Shown piece after piece: positions 44,701 through 53,165 of a stretch of 64,000 nucleotides of DNA. The translations under genes and the position numbers were made by a program. The notes under the pieces are model-generated. The model had not been told where the DNA came from and did not search any database. It worked only from the letters and a program-made list of their open reading frames with translations. Each line of letters begins with the position of its first letter. Position 1 is the stretch's first letter. The DNA is from Corynebacterium felinum (GTDB lineage Bacteria > Actinomycetota > Actinomycetes > Mycobacteriales > Mycobacteriaceae): positions 2,666,001-2,730,000 of the forward strand of contig NZ_CP047209.1 of the NCBI RefSeq assembly GCF_030408755.1. Direction: 5' to 3'.

Positions 44701-46685
44701 TCGGACTGCGGTACACCGGTGACGGTGAAGGTATTGGTCGAACCTTCCTTCACAGTAGCCGTCAGCCCCTTGCTTGGATCGCCGACTGCGACAGTCATCT
44801 TTTCGTGCGCGAAGCCTGCAACAGTATTTCCCACTTCGGTGAATTCACAGGTTGCGCCTTCTGGGATTGCCTTGGTTTCACCAGCGTTGGCAACAGTCAC
44901 AGATAGTGGCTGGCCTTCATCGTTGCTCACTGCATCTTTGCCCGGTGCGGTGCAGGAGTAGGTGAAGCTAAAGTTCGCATCAGCTGCAGACTTGTCCAAT
45001 TCTGCCGCCTGTGCAGGATCAGCGCCTTCGGCTAGTGCAACCTTCTTATTCACCTTCAGCTTGGAGGCTGCAGACTTGTAACTATTTTTCAGAATAAGGG
45101 TGTACACCTCACCACCAGCTGGGATAAGTGTTGCCTTGCCCGGCTCAAAAGTGGGGGTTGGGGTCTTCTTATCGGTCTGGCTGGCAGGCTGCTCAAAAGT
45201 GCTCTCCCACGCGAACTTCGAACCCGTCACTGGGGATTCAGTAAGAACGAAAGGCTTGTCTTTAGCAACGATAAACTCGCACTGCGTAGCTTCGCTAATG
45301 GTGCAGTTTTCAAAAGTCTTGCCTTCTTGGGTGGCAGTCACAGTGAACTCAGTTTTATCTGGTTCCTCTGCACCCGCAGGCTTGTCGATCTGCTTCTTCA
45401 CCACAATTTTTTGGCTATCCAGATCACCCCAGGAGGCGCCGAATACATCTGTGTGTACCTCAACGTCACCGGAGGAATAAGGCATACCGTTTACTTCAGC
45501 GGTGTTTCGTGCCTTTGGGTTTGCCACAGTACCTTTGTTTTCTGGCAGGTTATCGGTGGGAACCAAGGTGTAAAACGCAATACGGTAAGCGGAACCAGTT
45601 TCCACATTATTAACCGTGATCTTTGCCGTCGTGGACTTAGTAAAGGCAGTAGGCCCCATATCGAAACCTTCGATATCAACAGTCTCGCGCACACCAGGTG
45701 TGAGGATCAGCGAGGTGGAGGCCTTGTCAGTTCGAGCGACAACTTCTGCACACTTCACCTTTTGCGCTTTATCGCCATAACCGGTGGCAGCACACAGCTT
45801 GTCATCCCGGGTAGACCAAGTGCCACTATTCACGCTTTCAGCATCACGACGTACGACCTGTAAAACCGCAGCGCTTGCTGGTGCAACATACTGGGGGATT
45901 TTAATTTCTTTTCCAGTATCAGGATCAGTGATCGTCACCGGCTCCAGCGCATCGGTGATCTCAAGGCGACCACCTGCACTATCATCAATCACCGTGGTAT
46001 TGATATCCCAGCGCAGCAGGGCGAATTTTTCTCCATTCACAACTCGGTAACCCAAATGCTTTGGCTTACCCGCTTTAACTGTCTTCGCAGCAATTTTCTC
46101 GTGGGATAGCTCAGTAGGAGCTTCTTTTTTGCCAATAGTGCCAGCGTTATCGCCTGTCAGATACTGATACGCGTGGATGGTTTGGCCACCGAACTTGATC
46201 TTATCTTTATCCTCGTTGGACACTTCGGCAGCAAGTGCCTTGACATCAAAGCCGAAATAGCCACCAACAGTGCCTTCATTGGCATCTTCGGCAAGCTGGG
46301 TGAGTTCACACGTCAGCAGCTTTGTTGGGGTTACTTGGCAATCGGTGAATCTATCCGCACTGAAGGAACCAAGGGGTGGATCCATCCATGCTGGCAACTG
46401 AACAGCGAGCACATCACCCTTCTTAGGCTTAGTTTTGCCATTCGCACTCCAATTGAACTTCAGCCTGAAAGTCTCACCAGCCATCAGTGGCTTCCCCAAG
46501 TGCTGAGTTTCACTTAAGTTCGCTGGAGGATTACCTCCAATAACTTCGAGGCTCGTTCCGTACTCATCAGTGCGATCGACACCTTGAGCAAAAACCTGCG
46601 GGGCGACAGCAACGCTGGTGCCCAGAAGAGTAGTGGCGACAAGAACGGTCAGGCCCTTACGCAAAACAGAACGTAGAGGGTTCAT
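41787..46685 (-). CDS. Giant LAxTG-anchored surface protein 3 (DUF5979-like repeats)
   Basis: 1632 residues. ATG at 46685 with a GGGGG-rich ribosome site; signal peptide to QVFA. N-terminal adhesin region (RTDEYGTSLEVIGG, KPKKGDVLAVQLPAWM) as in the paralogues, then nine Ig-like modules. Modules 3-4 and 5-6 are a near-identical two-module duplication (GIDAKDAKLVAKTFNFTYTC; YERAKTTFTVAKKLEG). The end has a hydrophobic segment (WWLLIGLVPVLGTLVAAFA), a Pro/Gln linker with tandem GAGQVAPQAPQ and SKGIAK repeats, the motif LAQTG, a membrane helix and RRKNS. A probable wall-anchored adhesin; repeat number may vary between strains. Confidence 0.85.
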   Translation of the reverse strand: MNPLRSVLRKGLTVLVATTLLGTSVAVAPQVFAQGVDRTDEYGTSLEVIGGNPPANLSETQHLGKPLMAGETFRLKFNWSANGKTKPKKGDVLAVQLPAWMDPPLGSFSADRFTDCQVTPTKLLTCELTQLAEDANEGTVGGYFGFDVKALAAEVSNEDKDKIKFGGQTIHAYQYLTGDNAGTIGKKEAPTELSHEKIAAKTVKAGKPKHLGYRVVNGEKFALLRWDINTTVIDDSAGGRLEITDALEPVTITDPDTGKEIKIPQYVAPASAAVLQVVRRDAESVNSGTWSTRDDKLCAATGYGDKAQKVKCAEVVARTDKASTSLILTPGVRETVDIEGFDMGPTAFTKSTTAKITVNNVETGSAYRIAFYTLVPTDNLPENKGTVANPKARNTAEVNGMPYSSGDVEVHTDVFGASWGDLDSQKIVVKKQIDKPAGAEEPDKTEFTVTATQEGKTFENCTISEATQCEFIVAKDKPFVLTESPVTGSKFAWESTFEQPASQTDKKTPTPTFEPGKATLIPAGGEVYTLILKNSYKSAASKLKVNKKVALAEGADPAQAAELDKSAADANFSFTYSCTAPGKDAVSNDEGQPLSVTVANAGETKAIPEGATCEFTEVGNTVAGFAHEKMTVAVGDPSKGLTATVKEGSTNTFTVTGVPQSDEPLELTVTNTYSKDAGAFTLSKKFEGIDAKDAKLVAKTFNFTYTCGDALKDEPLAIVAKDGQWQSATSKPVPTGQECVIKETAPEEVEGWVWLGSKGADGAVAKDTTITVPAAKKGEVAQVVSTNVYERAKTTFTVAKKLEGEAKDDPKVTAAKFGFTYTCTVDGKAVEIAEPNFEITGAAEWTSPEVPVGAECVVEETKAEIPGFTWAEKPAAGAKVTKSINELAVADNKVEFTNTYTRDTGTFTLTKNFEGIDAKDAKLVAKTFNFTYTCGDALKDEKLVIEAKDGVWASATSKPVPTGQECTITEAAPEEIEGWVWLGSKGADGAVAKDTTITVPAGTKDQVQAVTATNVYERAKTTFTVAKKLEGDAKDHAKVTAAKFGFTYTCTVDGKAVEIDKPNFEITGASEWTSPEIPVGAECVVEETKAEIPGFIWAEKPAAGAKVTKTINELAVADNKVEFTNTYALDARSVKISKKVAVAQPEPAQADNEFVAEAAEVAKDKDFNFRVVCTSALVEENKVDKEFTLKDGATETIENVPADAVCVITENDPAVKDASLTVSAATGEVDKLGESTVVAEVEKTEAATNVEVVKDLRFGKNNAEVAVTNAYAAHTGTLTVAKQLEGTAAKHPVAQNAQFDVTVICAQDGTEYLNKDVKVSAKKNFVFKGIRPHSECTVAEKLDDAAIAELEKQGLRVNKEASAKVSEIPAVTKDQPNAVVTVTNTIDELGKISVTKVLAGLTGENQGKDREFTITATWKEGEGDAAVEKTQELKVRAGETNIELPALPVGTEVTLVETMPEDSALAAWKTPEYFGEKVTDSGANKAVVVVTPDTFGEALAVTVRNTANPPAWWLLIGLVPVLGTLVAAFAPKMPPAPATPVAPQAPQGAGQVAPQAPQGAGQVAPQAPSKGIAKQPTQAPSKGIAKGEQATPATQAKSQRQLAQTGASVLAVLLIGLILAVLGVFLIRRKNS
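41980..42065. repeat. 33-bp tandem repeat in the adhesin 3 linker
   Basis: GGTGCTACCTGACCAGCACC recurs with a 33-base period, encoding the 11-residue unit GAGQVAPQAPQ in the proline-rich stalk. Confidence 0.8.
43308..44669. repeat. 681-bp tandem duplication inside adhesin 3
   Basis: 43308-43988 and 43989-44669 are direct copies of the same two-module segment (227 residues each), with long identical stretches such as GAACTCAACCTT near 43318 and 43999 and TTGAAAGTCTTGGCCACAAG near 43899 and 44580. Confidence 0.85.
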
Positions 46686-46712
46686 CAGCACACACCCCCA
46701 CACGAAAATTTA

Positions 46713-46733
46713 GAAATAATGGTTTTCATTTTC
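46713..46733. promoter_or_regulatory. Candidate operator upstream of adhesin 3
   Basis: GAAATAATGGTTTTCATTTTC forms an imperfect dyad (GAAAATG / CATTATTTC on the minus strand) 28 bases before the start codon. It resembles metal-regulator (Fur/Zur-like) boxes in base content; I cannot assign a regulator. Confidence 0.25.
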
Positions 46734-47311
46734 CCTCATCCGCCGGAAAGGTTTAAGGGAACTCATTTCCCCTAAGGCTCTCGAAGGCTTCATAAAAGAT
46801 GGATATAGACATAACCAACCCTAGGGGAAGTGATAAATAAAAACATCTTCATTTTTGCACAATACTTTTTTAAGATCTCTATAAAATGCAGAAATCTGGC
46901 TACTAGCTGGCCTTTTGCATGCAAAACCGTGAAAATTTAACCCCGGTTACCGAAAACCCCAGTTCAGCAGGTAGGCACAGTCCAAGAGTCTCGCGAAAAC
47001 TAGCCGAAAAATAATCGAACAAAACTTAAAAATAGATCCACACTCTGGAGAAAACTCTCATCAGATCACGGGCATAGACTTAGAATATTCCAAACTTTAT
47101 ACACGGATCTTTAACCCTGAAAACTTGGGGAAAAAGAATGCCACTTTCCATTAAGTGCTGCACAGCGGGCAAAAACCTAAAACTACACAGATGAAATTCA
47201 CTCCCATTTCATGAGAGTGTCAACAAAATTCCCATGCATAAATAAACCTTTATATACAAGGCTGACCATCCTGTCTACACCCAATTTTTTCGCACAGACA
47301 CTCCCTGCCCT
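46734..47311. other. Intergenic region between entF and adhesin 3
   Basis: About 580 A/T-rich bases without a plausible gene. Expected to hold the adhesin 3 promoter on the minus strand. Confidence 0.4.
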
Positions 47312-47341
47312 AAGGGAGCACAGGAACACCTGTGCCCCCTT
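47312..47341 (-). terminator. Hairpin at the end of the siderophore operon
   Basis: AAGGGAGCACAGG (47312-47324) pairs with CCTGTGCCCCCTT (47329-47341) around AACA, 27 bases past the entF stop. No T-run follows on the minus strand, so it could be an RNA-end-protecting hairpin. Confidence 0.5.
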
Positions 47342-47367
47342 CACCCCCAAGTGAAAACTACACCCAT

Positions 47368-50300
47368 TCAGGGGTATCGGATAATTTCGGCCACTTCTTT
47401 CAACACCGCCGAACTCACCATACCCGGATGGCTCACATCGAAGCTCCGTGTACGCAACGTGCGCACATTCGGCACCCACGCCGCAGGGGTAATTCGGCGA
47501 TCACGATCGGCAACATCCGCCTGCGCTAGAAAGTGCCACACCTCAAGATCAAGATAGCGAGTGCAGTGACTACGCATCAGCGCCGCATTATGCTTAATCA
47601 TCTGCTGAATCCGCAGCAACTGCTCATCCGTCAGCGCCGAAAACACACCAGGGCTTAAGCGCAGCGCAGCTAACACCTCATCTTCAGCCACCACATCCTT
47701 CAAGCCCGCCATCGCAGCAATACCCTGCCACAGCTGCTCATCGGTCGGTGCCGGAAGATCCTTCCACACCTCAGCAGGGTAGGCATCAAGCAGCACCACA
47801 GTGCGTACAGTTATGCCGCGCTCCACGAGTTGGCACGCCACTTCCTGGGCCACAACCCCGCCCACAGACCAGCCGATCACATCCACGCTGCGCTGGCCGG
47901 CGTCGTCACGCGCACACATCTGAATAATCTGCTCAACCGCACTGCGCGCAGCATCCGCAATACTCGCAGCGCGGGCAGAAAAATCATTCAACCCCGGAGC
48001 CTGAATCCCAAACACCCCACGGCCAGATTCCACATGGGGCAACAGCGACGTATACGCCCAACTCAACCCACCAGCCGGGTACAGGCAGAAAATATCTGGG
48101 CCACAGTCCGCATCAGCACGAGGTGCAGCAAAAGTCACGCACTCAGCAAAGCCCGCGCCGAACTCAGCGCGCATAGCGGAATCCGCAGTTGGCAGCTGCT
48201 GTGCGTTGCGTTCAATAATCTCAGCCAACCCACTCGGCGTGGGGTGGGCAAAAATATCACCTACCGTGCAGTGATACCCCGCATCAGCCAGATGCTGACG
48301 CAACTGCACCACCAGCAAGGAATTGCCGCCCAAACTAAAGAAGTTCGCGTGAGCATCCACCACCTCAACCCCAATCACAGCACTAAAAGCTGCCATGACC
48401 TGCTGTTGAGTTTCAGTCAGCAGTAATGCATCGCTACGCTTTTGATCCGCACCAAACTCTGGGGTCGGCAACGCGCTCGCATCAAGCTTGCCGTTGATCG
48501 TCACCGGCAAACTCTCAAGCACCATCACCGCGCTTGGCACCATATACTCCGGCAACTGGGAGCGCAGGAAACGAACAATCTCCTGCTCATCAATTTCATC
48601 CCCGCCCACGCGGTAGGCAACAATCACCGGGTGCCCGGCGCGCTCTTTGACTGCGACCGCGACCTGCCCGATGCCGGGGTAGGTGGCGAGGCAGGTTTCG
48701 ATTTCGCCGAGTTCGAGGCGTTGGCCGCGGAGTTTGATTTGCCCGTCTTTGCGTCCGATGTAGTGGATTTCGCCGTGGTCCCAGTAGGCGATGTCGCCGG
48801 TGTTGTAGTAGCCGTGTTGAAAGCGTTGGCTGGTGAGTTCTTCTTGGCCGAGGTAGCCGAGTCCGACTTGGATGCCCCCGATATAGAGGGTGCCGGGGTG
48901 GCGTGTGGGTGTGCGTTTGCCGAAGGTGTCGAGGATTTCGATCTGGGTGTTCCATACGGGTTGTCCGATGGGCACTTCGGTGTCGGTGTCGGTGATGGTG
49001 CGGGCGGTGACGTCGATGGCTGCTTCGGTGGGCCCGTAGAGGTTGTGTACTTCCACGCCAAGTGCTCTGCGGGTGCGTTGGGCAAGTTCGATGTCGAGTG
49101 CTTCGCCGGAGGTGATGATCGCGCGCAGTGTGGGTAGGTGGGGGTAGGGGTGGGCGATGAAGAAGGTTTTGAGTGCGCTGGGCACGAAGTGGGCGATGGT
49201 GACATCCTCAAGCAGGCCAAGGAGGGTGTCGGGGTCTTTGTGGGCGCCGGCTTCGGCGATCACTGTGGGGATTGCGTGGGTGTGGATGAGCAGGTATTCC
49301 CAGACGGATACGTCGAAGCTGGAGGGGGTTTTGTGGATCAGGGTGTCTTTTGGGGTGATCTGGTAGTAGTGGCACATCCACTCCAGTCGGTTGACAATGC
49401 CTGCGGTGGGTACGGCGGTTGCTTTGGATTTTCCGGTGGAGCCGGAGGTAAACAGCACGTAGGCGGTGGTGGGGTCGGTGTGACGGCCGGTGGTAAGCGG
49501 GGTTGCCTCCCAGTGCGTATCGACGTCGGTGTCATTGTGATCAGCGGTGATCAGGATGGTTGCCTGGCTTGCTTCACGCATGTAGTCGCGCCTGCTATCG
49601 GGCAGGTCGGGGTCAATGGGGCAAAATGCTGCCCCGGTTTCGGCGATTGCTTTGATTGCGGCGATAAAGCTTAAGCTGCGGGGAATTTCTACTGCGACGA
49701 TTGTGCCGGGTCCGATGGTGTAGGGGGCAAGGAGGGTGCGGAAGGTGTTGGTGTGGGCGTCAAGTTCGGCGTGGGTGTACCAGCGTCCGCGCCATTTCAC
49801 GGCGGGGTGGTCGGCTGCTGTGGTGGCCTGGGTTGCGTTGATGAGCTCTTTCAGGCTGGTATGCGCTAAAGGCTGCTTGGTGCTGTTGAGGTTATTGAGC
49901 TGCTCGTGTTCGGCGTCGAGGATGATGTCGACCTCTTCCCACATGGGGTGTGTTTTCTCACCCAAGCCTTGGGGGCGGGTTGGGAGTTGTTTCTGGCCGG
50001 GTGCAGCGATTTGGCTGAGGATGTGTGCAATGCGTTGAGCGTGGTGGGTGATTTCTTCACGGTGGTTGCTGCCGCGGGCGAGCAGGATGATGTCGAGTTC
50101 TCCGGTGGGTTGGGATTGGAAGATAAATTCCACATCGTGGATGGGGCCTACGCTGATGGTATGCAGGATCGCCTGGGTATCGCCGAAGCGGAAGGTGGGG
50201 TTGAAGGGGCGGAAGTTGATATGTGGCCCTGTTAAGGGTGTGGTGGGGTTGGTCAGCCCGAGGATTTCGCGTAGTTTTTCCACCCCCACGCTTGTGTATT

Positions 50301-51231
50301 GGCGTACGGTGCCCATGATGTCGGCAACGGTTTCTGGGCCAGCCCCTACGGGGATGGCAAGTGGTGCCACGCTGACCAGTGGGGCAAGTTCGGTGGTTTT
50401 CGCGCCGAGTGGCCGGTTCATCAATGGCAGGCCTAGGGTGATGTGTTCGCCGATTTCGGCGGCGGTAATTCCCGCGATATAGCGTGCGACGGCGGCGACA
50501 ATGATGCCGAATTCTGTATGCCCGCGCAGCCCGGCGCGCTGTTGTTTGCTGAGCCTGATCCGTGCCTGTACTGGGGTTTCGTCGGCGGCGGGGGTGGTGA
50601 GGATGCTTGCGGGTGCGGGTGCGGGTGGGTTGCTGGCCCACCAGGTTTCGTGCTCAGTGTTGGTGGTGGTTGCTGTGCGGGTGTTGAAGTAGTCCCATAC
50701 GAGGGTGGTGTCGGGGTGGTGGCGTCCGGTGTGTTCGGCGGTGTAGCAGTTCGCGATCCAGGTGATCAGGGAGTTGAAGGCGAAGCCGTCGCCGGTGATG
50801 TGGTGGAAGCGGGCGAGCCAGAACTGGTGCCCATCGCCGGTGGTGATCAGGTGGTGTTCGGTCAGTGCCCGGCCGCGCAGCTGCGGGTAGTGTGCAGCCC
50901 CGATGGCGTGTTCTGCCCATTCCATGATGGTTTCGCGGCGGTTTTCACCACTGGCTGAAGGTAGGTGGTGGCGGTGGATGAGCAGTTCTTTAGTGTGGTT
51001 GGGGTAGTAGGTGGCGGTTTCGGCGTCGTTGTAGTCGAGGTGAAAGACTGTGATTTCTTCGAGGCAGCGACGGATCGTATTTTCGAGAAGGTCGAGGTCG
51101 ATGGGGGTTTGGGGCTCAAATTCGATGAGTTCGGCGCAGTGGTAGGCGCTGGAGTTGGGGTTGAGTTGGTGCGCAAGCCACATGCTGCGCTGGCCAGGGT
51201 GCAGGCGATATTTTTTGCGTGGGGTGGTCAT
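47368..51231 (-). CDS. entF: Single-module siderophore NRPS, EntF-like (C-A-PCP-TE)
   Basis: 1287 residues, the size of E. coli EntF. Domains: condensation (about 1-430, HHITGDG at 143-149), adenylation (about 470-900, LFTSGSTGKSK), peptidyl carrier (FFSLGGNS, phosphopantetheine Ser ~971), thioesterase (GWSVGG, Ser ~1122; Asp in LLDAYPAE; His in FDVSHPG ~1268). Substrate-pocket residues read from FDVSVW, IAHFVPS, IITSGEAL and NLYGPTEAAID give about D-V-W-H-I-S-L-I-D, near the EntF serine code D-V-W-H-F-S-L-V-D. So the module probably condenses dihydroxybenzoate with serine and cyclises three units, as in enterobactin, and not the two-module Gly-Thr DhbF of bacillibactin. Start ATG 51231 with GGGAGAG upstream. 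Last gene of the operon. Confidence 0.9.
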   Translation of the reverse strand: MTTPRKKYRLHPGQRSMWLAHQLNPNSSAYHCAELIEFEPQTPIDLDLLENTIRRCLEEITVFHLDYNDAETATYYPNHTKELLIHRHHLPSASGENRRETIMEWAEHAIGAAHYPQLRGRALTEHHLITTGDGHQFWLARFHHITGDGFAFNSLITWIANCYTAEHTGRHHPDTTLVWDYFNTRTATTTNTEHETWWASNPPAPAPASILTTPAADETPVQARIRLSKQQRAGLRGHTEFGIIVAAVARYIAGITAAEIGEHITLGLPLMNRPLGAKTTELAPLVSVAPLAIPVGAGPETVADIMGTVRQYTSVGVEKLREILGLTNPTTPLTGPHINFRPFNPTFRFGDTQAILHTISVGPIHDVEFIFQSQPTGELDIILLARGSNHREEITHHAQRIAHILSQIAAPGQKQLPTRPQGLGEKTHPMWEEVDIILDAEHEQLNNLNSTKQPLAHTSLKELINATQATTAADHPAVKWRGRWYTHAELDAHTNTFRTLLAPYTIGPGTIVAVEIPRSLSFIAAIKAIAETGAAFCPIDPDLPDSRRDYMREASQATILITADHNDTDVDTHWEATPLTTGRHTDPTTAYVLFTSGSTGKSKATAVPTAGIVNRLEWMCHYYQITPKDTLIHKTPSSFDVSVWEYLLIHTHAIPTVIAEAGAHKDPDTLLGLLEDVTIAHFVPSALKTFFIAHPYPHLPTLRAIITSGEALDIELAQRTRRALGVEVHNLYGPTEAAIDVTARTITDTDTEVPIGQPVWNTQIEILDTFGKRTPTRHPGTLYIGGIQVGLGYLGQEELTSQRFQHGYYNTGDIAYWDHGEIHYIGRKDGQIKLRGQRLELGEIETCLATYPGIGQVAVAVKERAGHPVIVAYRVGGDEIDEQEIVRFLRSQLPEYMVPSAVMVLESLPVTINGKLDASALPTPEFGADQKRSDALLLTETQQQVMAAFSAVIGVEVVDAHANFFSLGGNSLLVVQLRQHLADAGYHCTVGDIFAHPTPSGLAEIIERNAQQLPTADSAMRAEFGAGFAECVTFAAPRADADCGPDIFCLYPAGGLSWAYTSLLPHVESGRGVFGIQAPGLNDFSARAASIADAARSAVEQIIQMCARDDAGQRSVDVIGWSVGGVVAQEVACQLVERGITVRTVVLLDAYPAEVWKDLPAPTDEQLWQGIAAMAGLKDVVAEDEVLAALRLSPGVFSALTDEQLLRIQQMIKHNAALMRSHCTRYLDLEVWHFLAQADVADRDRRITPAAWVPNVRTLRTRSFDVSHPGMVSSAVLKEVAEIIRYP

Positions 51232-51296
51232 TGGTCTCTCCCTTTTGTGTGTGTGGGTTTTCCCACGTGGTGCTGAGTGGGGGTTTGTGGTGTGAA

Positions 51297-52700
51297 TTAT
51301 TCGGTGCTGGATTCTTCGATACTGAATTGGTGGATGAGGAAGTTCACTTCCGCATTCGGTATGTGCCTTAAGGCATGTCCGAGGTGAGTAATCAGGGCTT
51401 CGCGCCACCAGGCAAGATCGTGCCCGCCATCGGCAACATCTAAGGTGTTGGCCCACCCAATAGAATTCATGGCTCTTTGCAAGCCGTGCATGTGGGCAAC
51501 ACTGAGTCCTTCGCGAATGCCGACGCTTAAATAGGCTGGTGGCAGCTGTGCTTGTTGGTTAATTTCTGGGCTTGCCCATGCTGCTTTCCTGGGAGTGCGC
51601 AGCGTATAACTGATATATTTCTCCCGCATATCTTCCTGGTTGGGCGCAGTGGGCGTGTCAGTTGTCCCACCGTCGTGTTCTGCTTCGTGGTTGTGTGCGT
51701 CCGCGCTGTGGGATTTGGTGTGGGCTACTTTTTCAACAAACCACGGTTGAGATTGCGTGATCAGATCCTTTGGGCTGGGGCTTTTTCCTGGGTGCCACCA
51801 CAGTGATGGGGAGGAGGCAATCACAAATCGGAAGCGCCTAGGCTCGGCCATGGCGGCATTCAGTGCTGCCAACCCGCCCAAACTTTGACCAGCAATCACC
51901 ACCTGCTCGCAATCAACTTCCACACCAAGGCGTACAGCCGAAGTCTGAGCCCACTCAAATAAGCCATCGAGCACTACACCCATGCTGGTTGCGGAAGGGT
52001 TCAGCAGGCGGGCGCGCTGCTGCGAGTTGTGGAAACCAATGCCCACCACTGCCACTGGGGGCACCCGGCCTTGGGAGATAGCCAAGTCGAGTGCTTGGTC
52101 GAGATGCATGCGTTCGAACCAGATGTCGGCGTCGAGAAGCACCAGCACAGGCACGTTGCGCATCGGCACGGCCGGGGCAAAAAAGTAGCTGGGTACAACT
52201 TCGTGCCCCACCGCCACCGCACCGCGTTGAACCCGCGGCGGGATCTGCGGGTTGAGTGCACGCCACTCCTGCCCCACCGCCGCATTCGCACCCAAGATCA
52301 GGCTGGTGCCCAGGCGGTGATCCTCGTCGGTGACCACCGCGCCGAAGCGGGCATGCGGGTCGCGCAGATGCGGGAAAGTGTTGTGCCCGGGTGGTCGGTG
52401 GGTGCTGTCGGTGAGCCGGAAACAGTAGGAGGCGATAAGGTCAGGGGGGATCGCAACTGTTTTCACCCAATACGGCAACCCCGGCACGTGCTGCATGACC
52501 CCAAGATCGTGCCGCTCCTTGTCGGTGAGTCGGTTGATCCACAGGTGCACTGCGGGTGCGGTGGATTCTATGAGGAAGGTCATGCGGGTCGAGTCGGCAT
52601 CGATAAGCGGGGTGCCCTCAGCAACAAGGGTGTCCCACACATGCGCCGGGTCGGGGTGCTCGCTAAGCATCCGCACTACCTCAAAATCAGGTGCATACAT
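51297..52700 (-). CDS. fes: Enterochelin esterase-like protein
   Basis: 467 residues, no signal peptide, so cytoplasmic. The N-terminal half is the Fes-type domain (VHLWINRLTDKERHDLGVMQ), the second half an alpha/beta-hydrolase with nucleophile GQSLGG and C-terminal DGGHDLAWWREAL carrying the His. Fes enzymes hydrolyse the trilactone of ferric enterobactin to free the iron. A Pro/Asp/His-rich insert (about 325-355: KSHSADAHNHEAEHDGG) is unusual. Located between the carrier protein and entF, 65 bases before entF, so made with the biosynthetic enzymes. Its presence supports a cyclic ester product. Confidence 0.9.
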   Translation of the reverse strand: MYAPDFEVVRMLSEHPDPAHVWDTLVAEGTPLIDADSTRMTFLIESTAPAVHLWINRLTDKERHDLGVMQHVPGLPYWVKTVAIPPDLIASYCFRLTDSTHRPPGHNTFPHLRDPHARFGAVVTDEDHRLGTSLILGANAAVGQEWRALNPQIPPRVQRGAVAVGHEVVPSYFFAPAVPMRNVPVLVLLDADIWFERMHLDQALDLAISQGRVPPVAVVGIGFHNSQQRARLLNPSATSMGVVLDGLFEWAQTSAVRLGVEVDCEQVVIAGQSLGGLAALNAAMAEPRRFRFVIASSPSLWWHPGKSPSPKDLITQSQPWFVEKVAHTKSHSADAHNHEAEHDGGTTDTPTAPNQEDMREKYISYTLRTPRKAAWASPEINQQAQLPPAYLSVGIREGLSVAHMHGLQRAMNSIGWANTLDVADGGHDLAWWREALITHLGHALRHIPNAEVNFLIHQFSIEESSTE

Positions 52701-52847
52701 TGTTTCTTTCGATCTTCTTCACTGTGTCGATCACACGAATCGTTCCCCTACCCCCACCGCGATGCTGGGTGCGCCCACACTTATACGTGACGACGCCAGC
52801 ACCGCGCACGCAGCCATCGCACTGTGGGTGCGTGCGCGGCAAGCAGT

Positions 52848-53069
52848 CTAGCTTTGCGCGCCTACAACATCACGCCACTCGTTTAAGGTGCTGCAGGCTA
52901 AGATGTCGTGGAAATCCACCTCAATGCCTTCAGCACGCCACTTCTCCACGATCATGATCAGGCGCAAAGAATCTAAACCCTGGTCGGCGATGGGGGCAGA
53001 AACATCAAGCGCATCAGGGGTGGTTTCTAAAATCTCGGCAACATCGTTGAGGATTTTCTCTTCAGTCAT
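52848..53069 (-). CDS. Free-standing aryl carrier protein
   Basis: 73 residues; carrier fold with the phosphopantetheine-attachment Ser in DQGLDSLRLI (near residue 34). In E. coli and Bacillus this domain is fused to the isochorismatase (EntB/DhbB C-terminus); here the isochorismatase at 56102-56755 ends without it and this small gene supplies it. EntE should load dihydroxybenzoate onto it, and the EntF condensation domain should take it. Gene lies between entE and fes with gaps of 96 and 147 bases. No phosphopantetheinyl transferase gene is in the window. Confidence 0.9.
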   Translation of the reverse strand: MTEEKILNDVAEILETTPDALDVSAPIADQGLDSLRLIMIVEKWRAEGIEVDFHDILACSTLNEWRDVVGAQS

Positions 53070-53165
53070 CGTTGTGTCACTTTCTTGTCGTAGTTGTCTG
53101 TGTCAGACAGGCCACCAGCTTTGCGGTGCCCTGTGATAAGGGGAATGAGAATGGGTGTGAATTAC

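Noticed and set aside
23631..46685. Sortase-assembled pilus locus
   Set aside because: No sortase gene and no recognisable pilin motif or small minor pilins; the proteins look like individually anchored adhesins.
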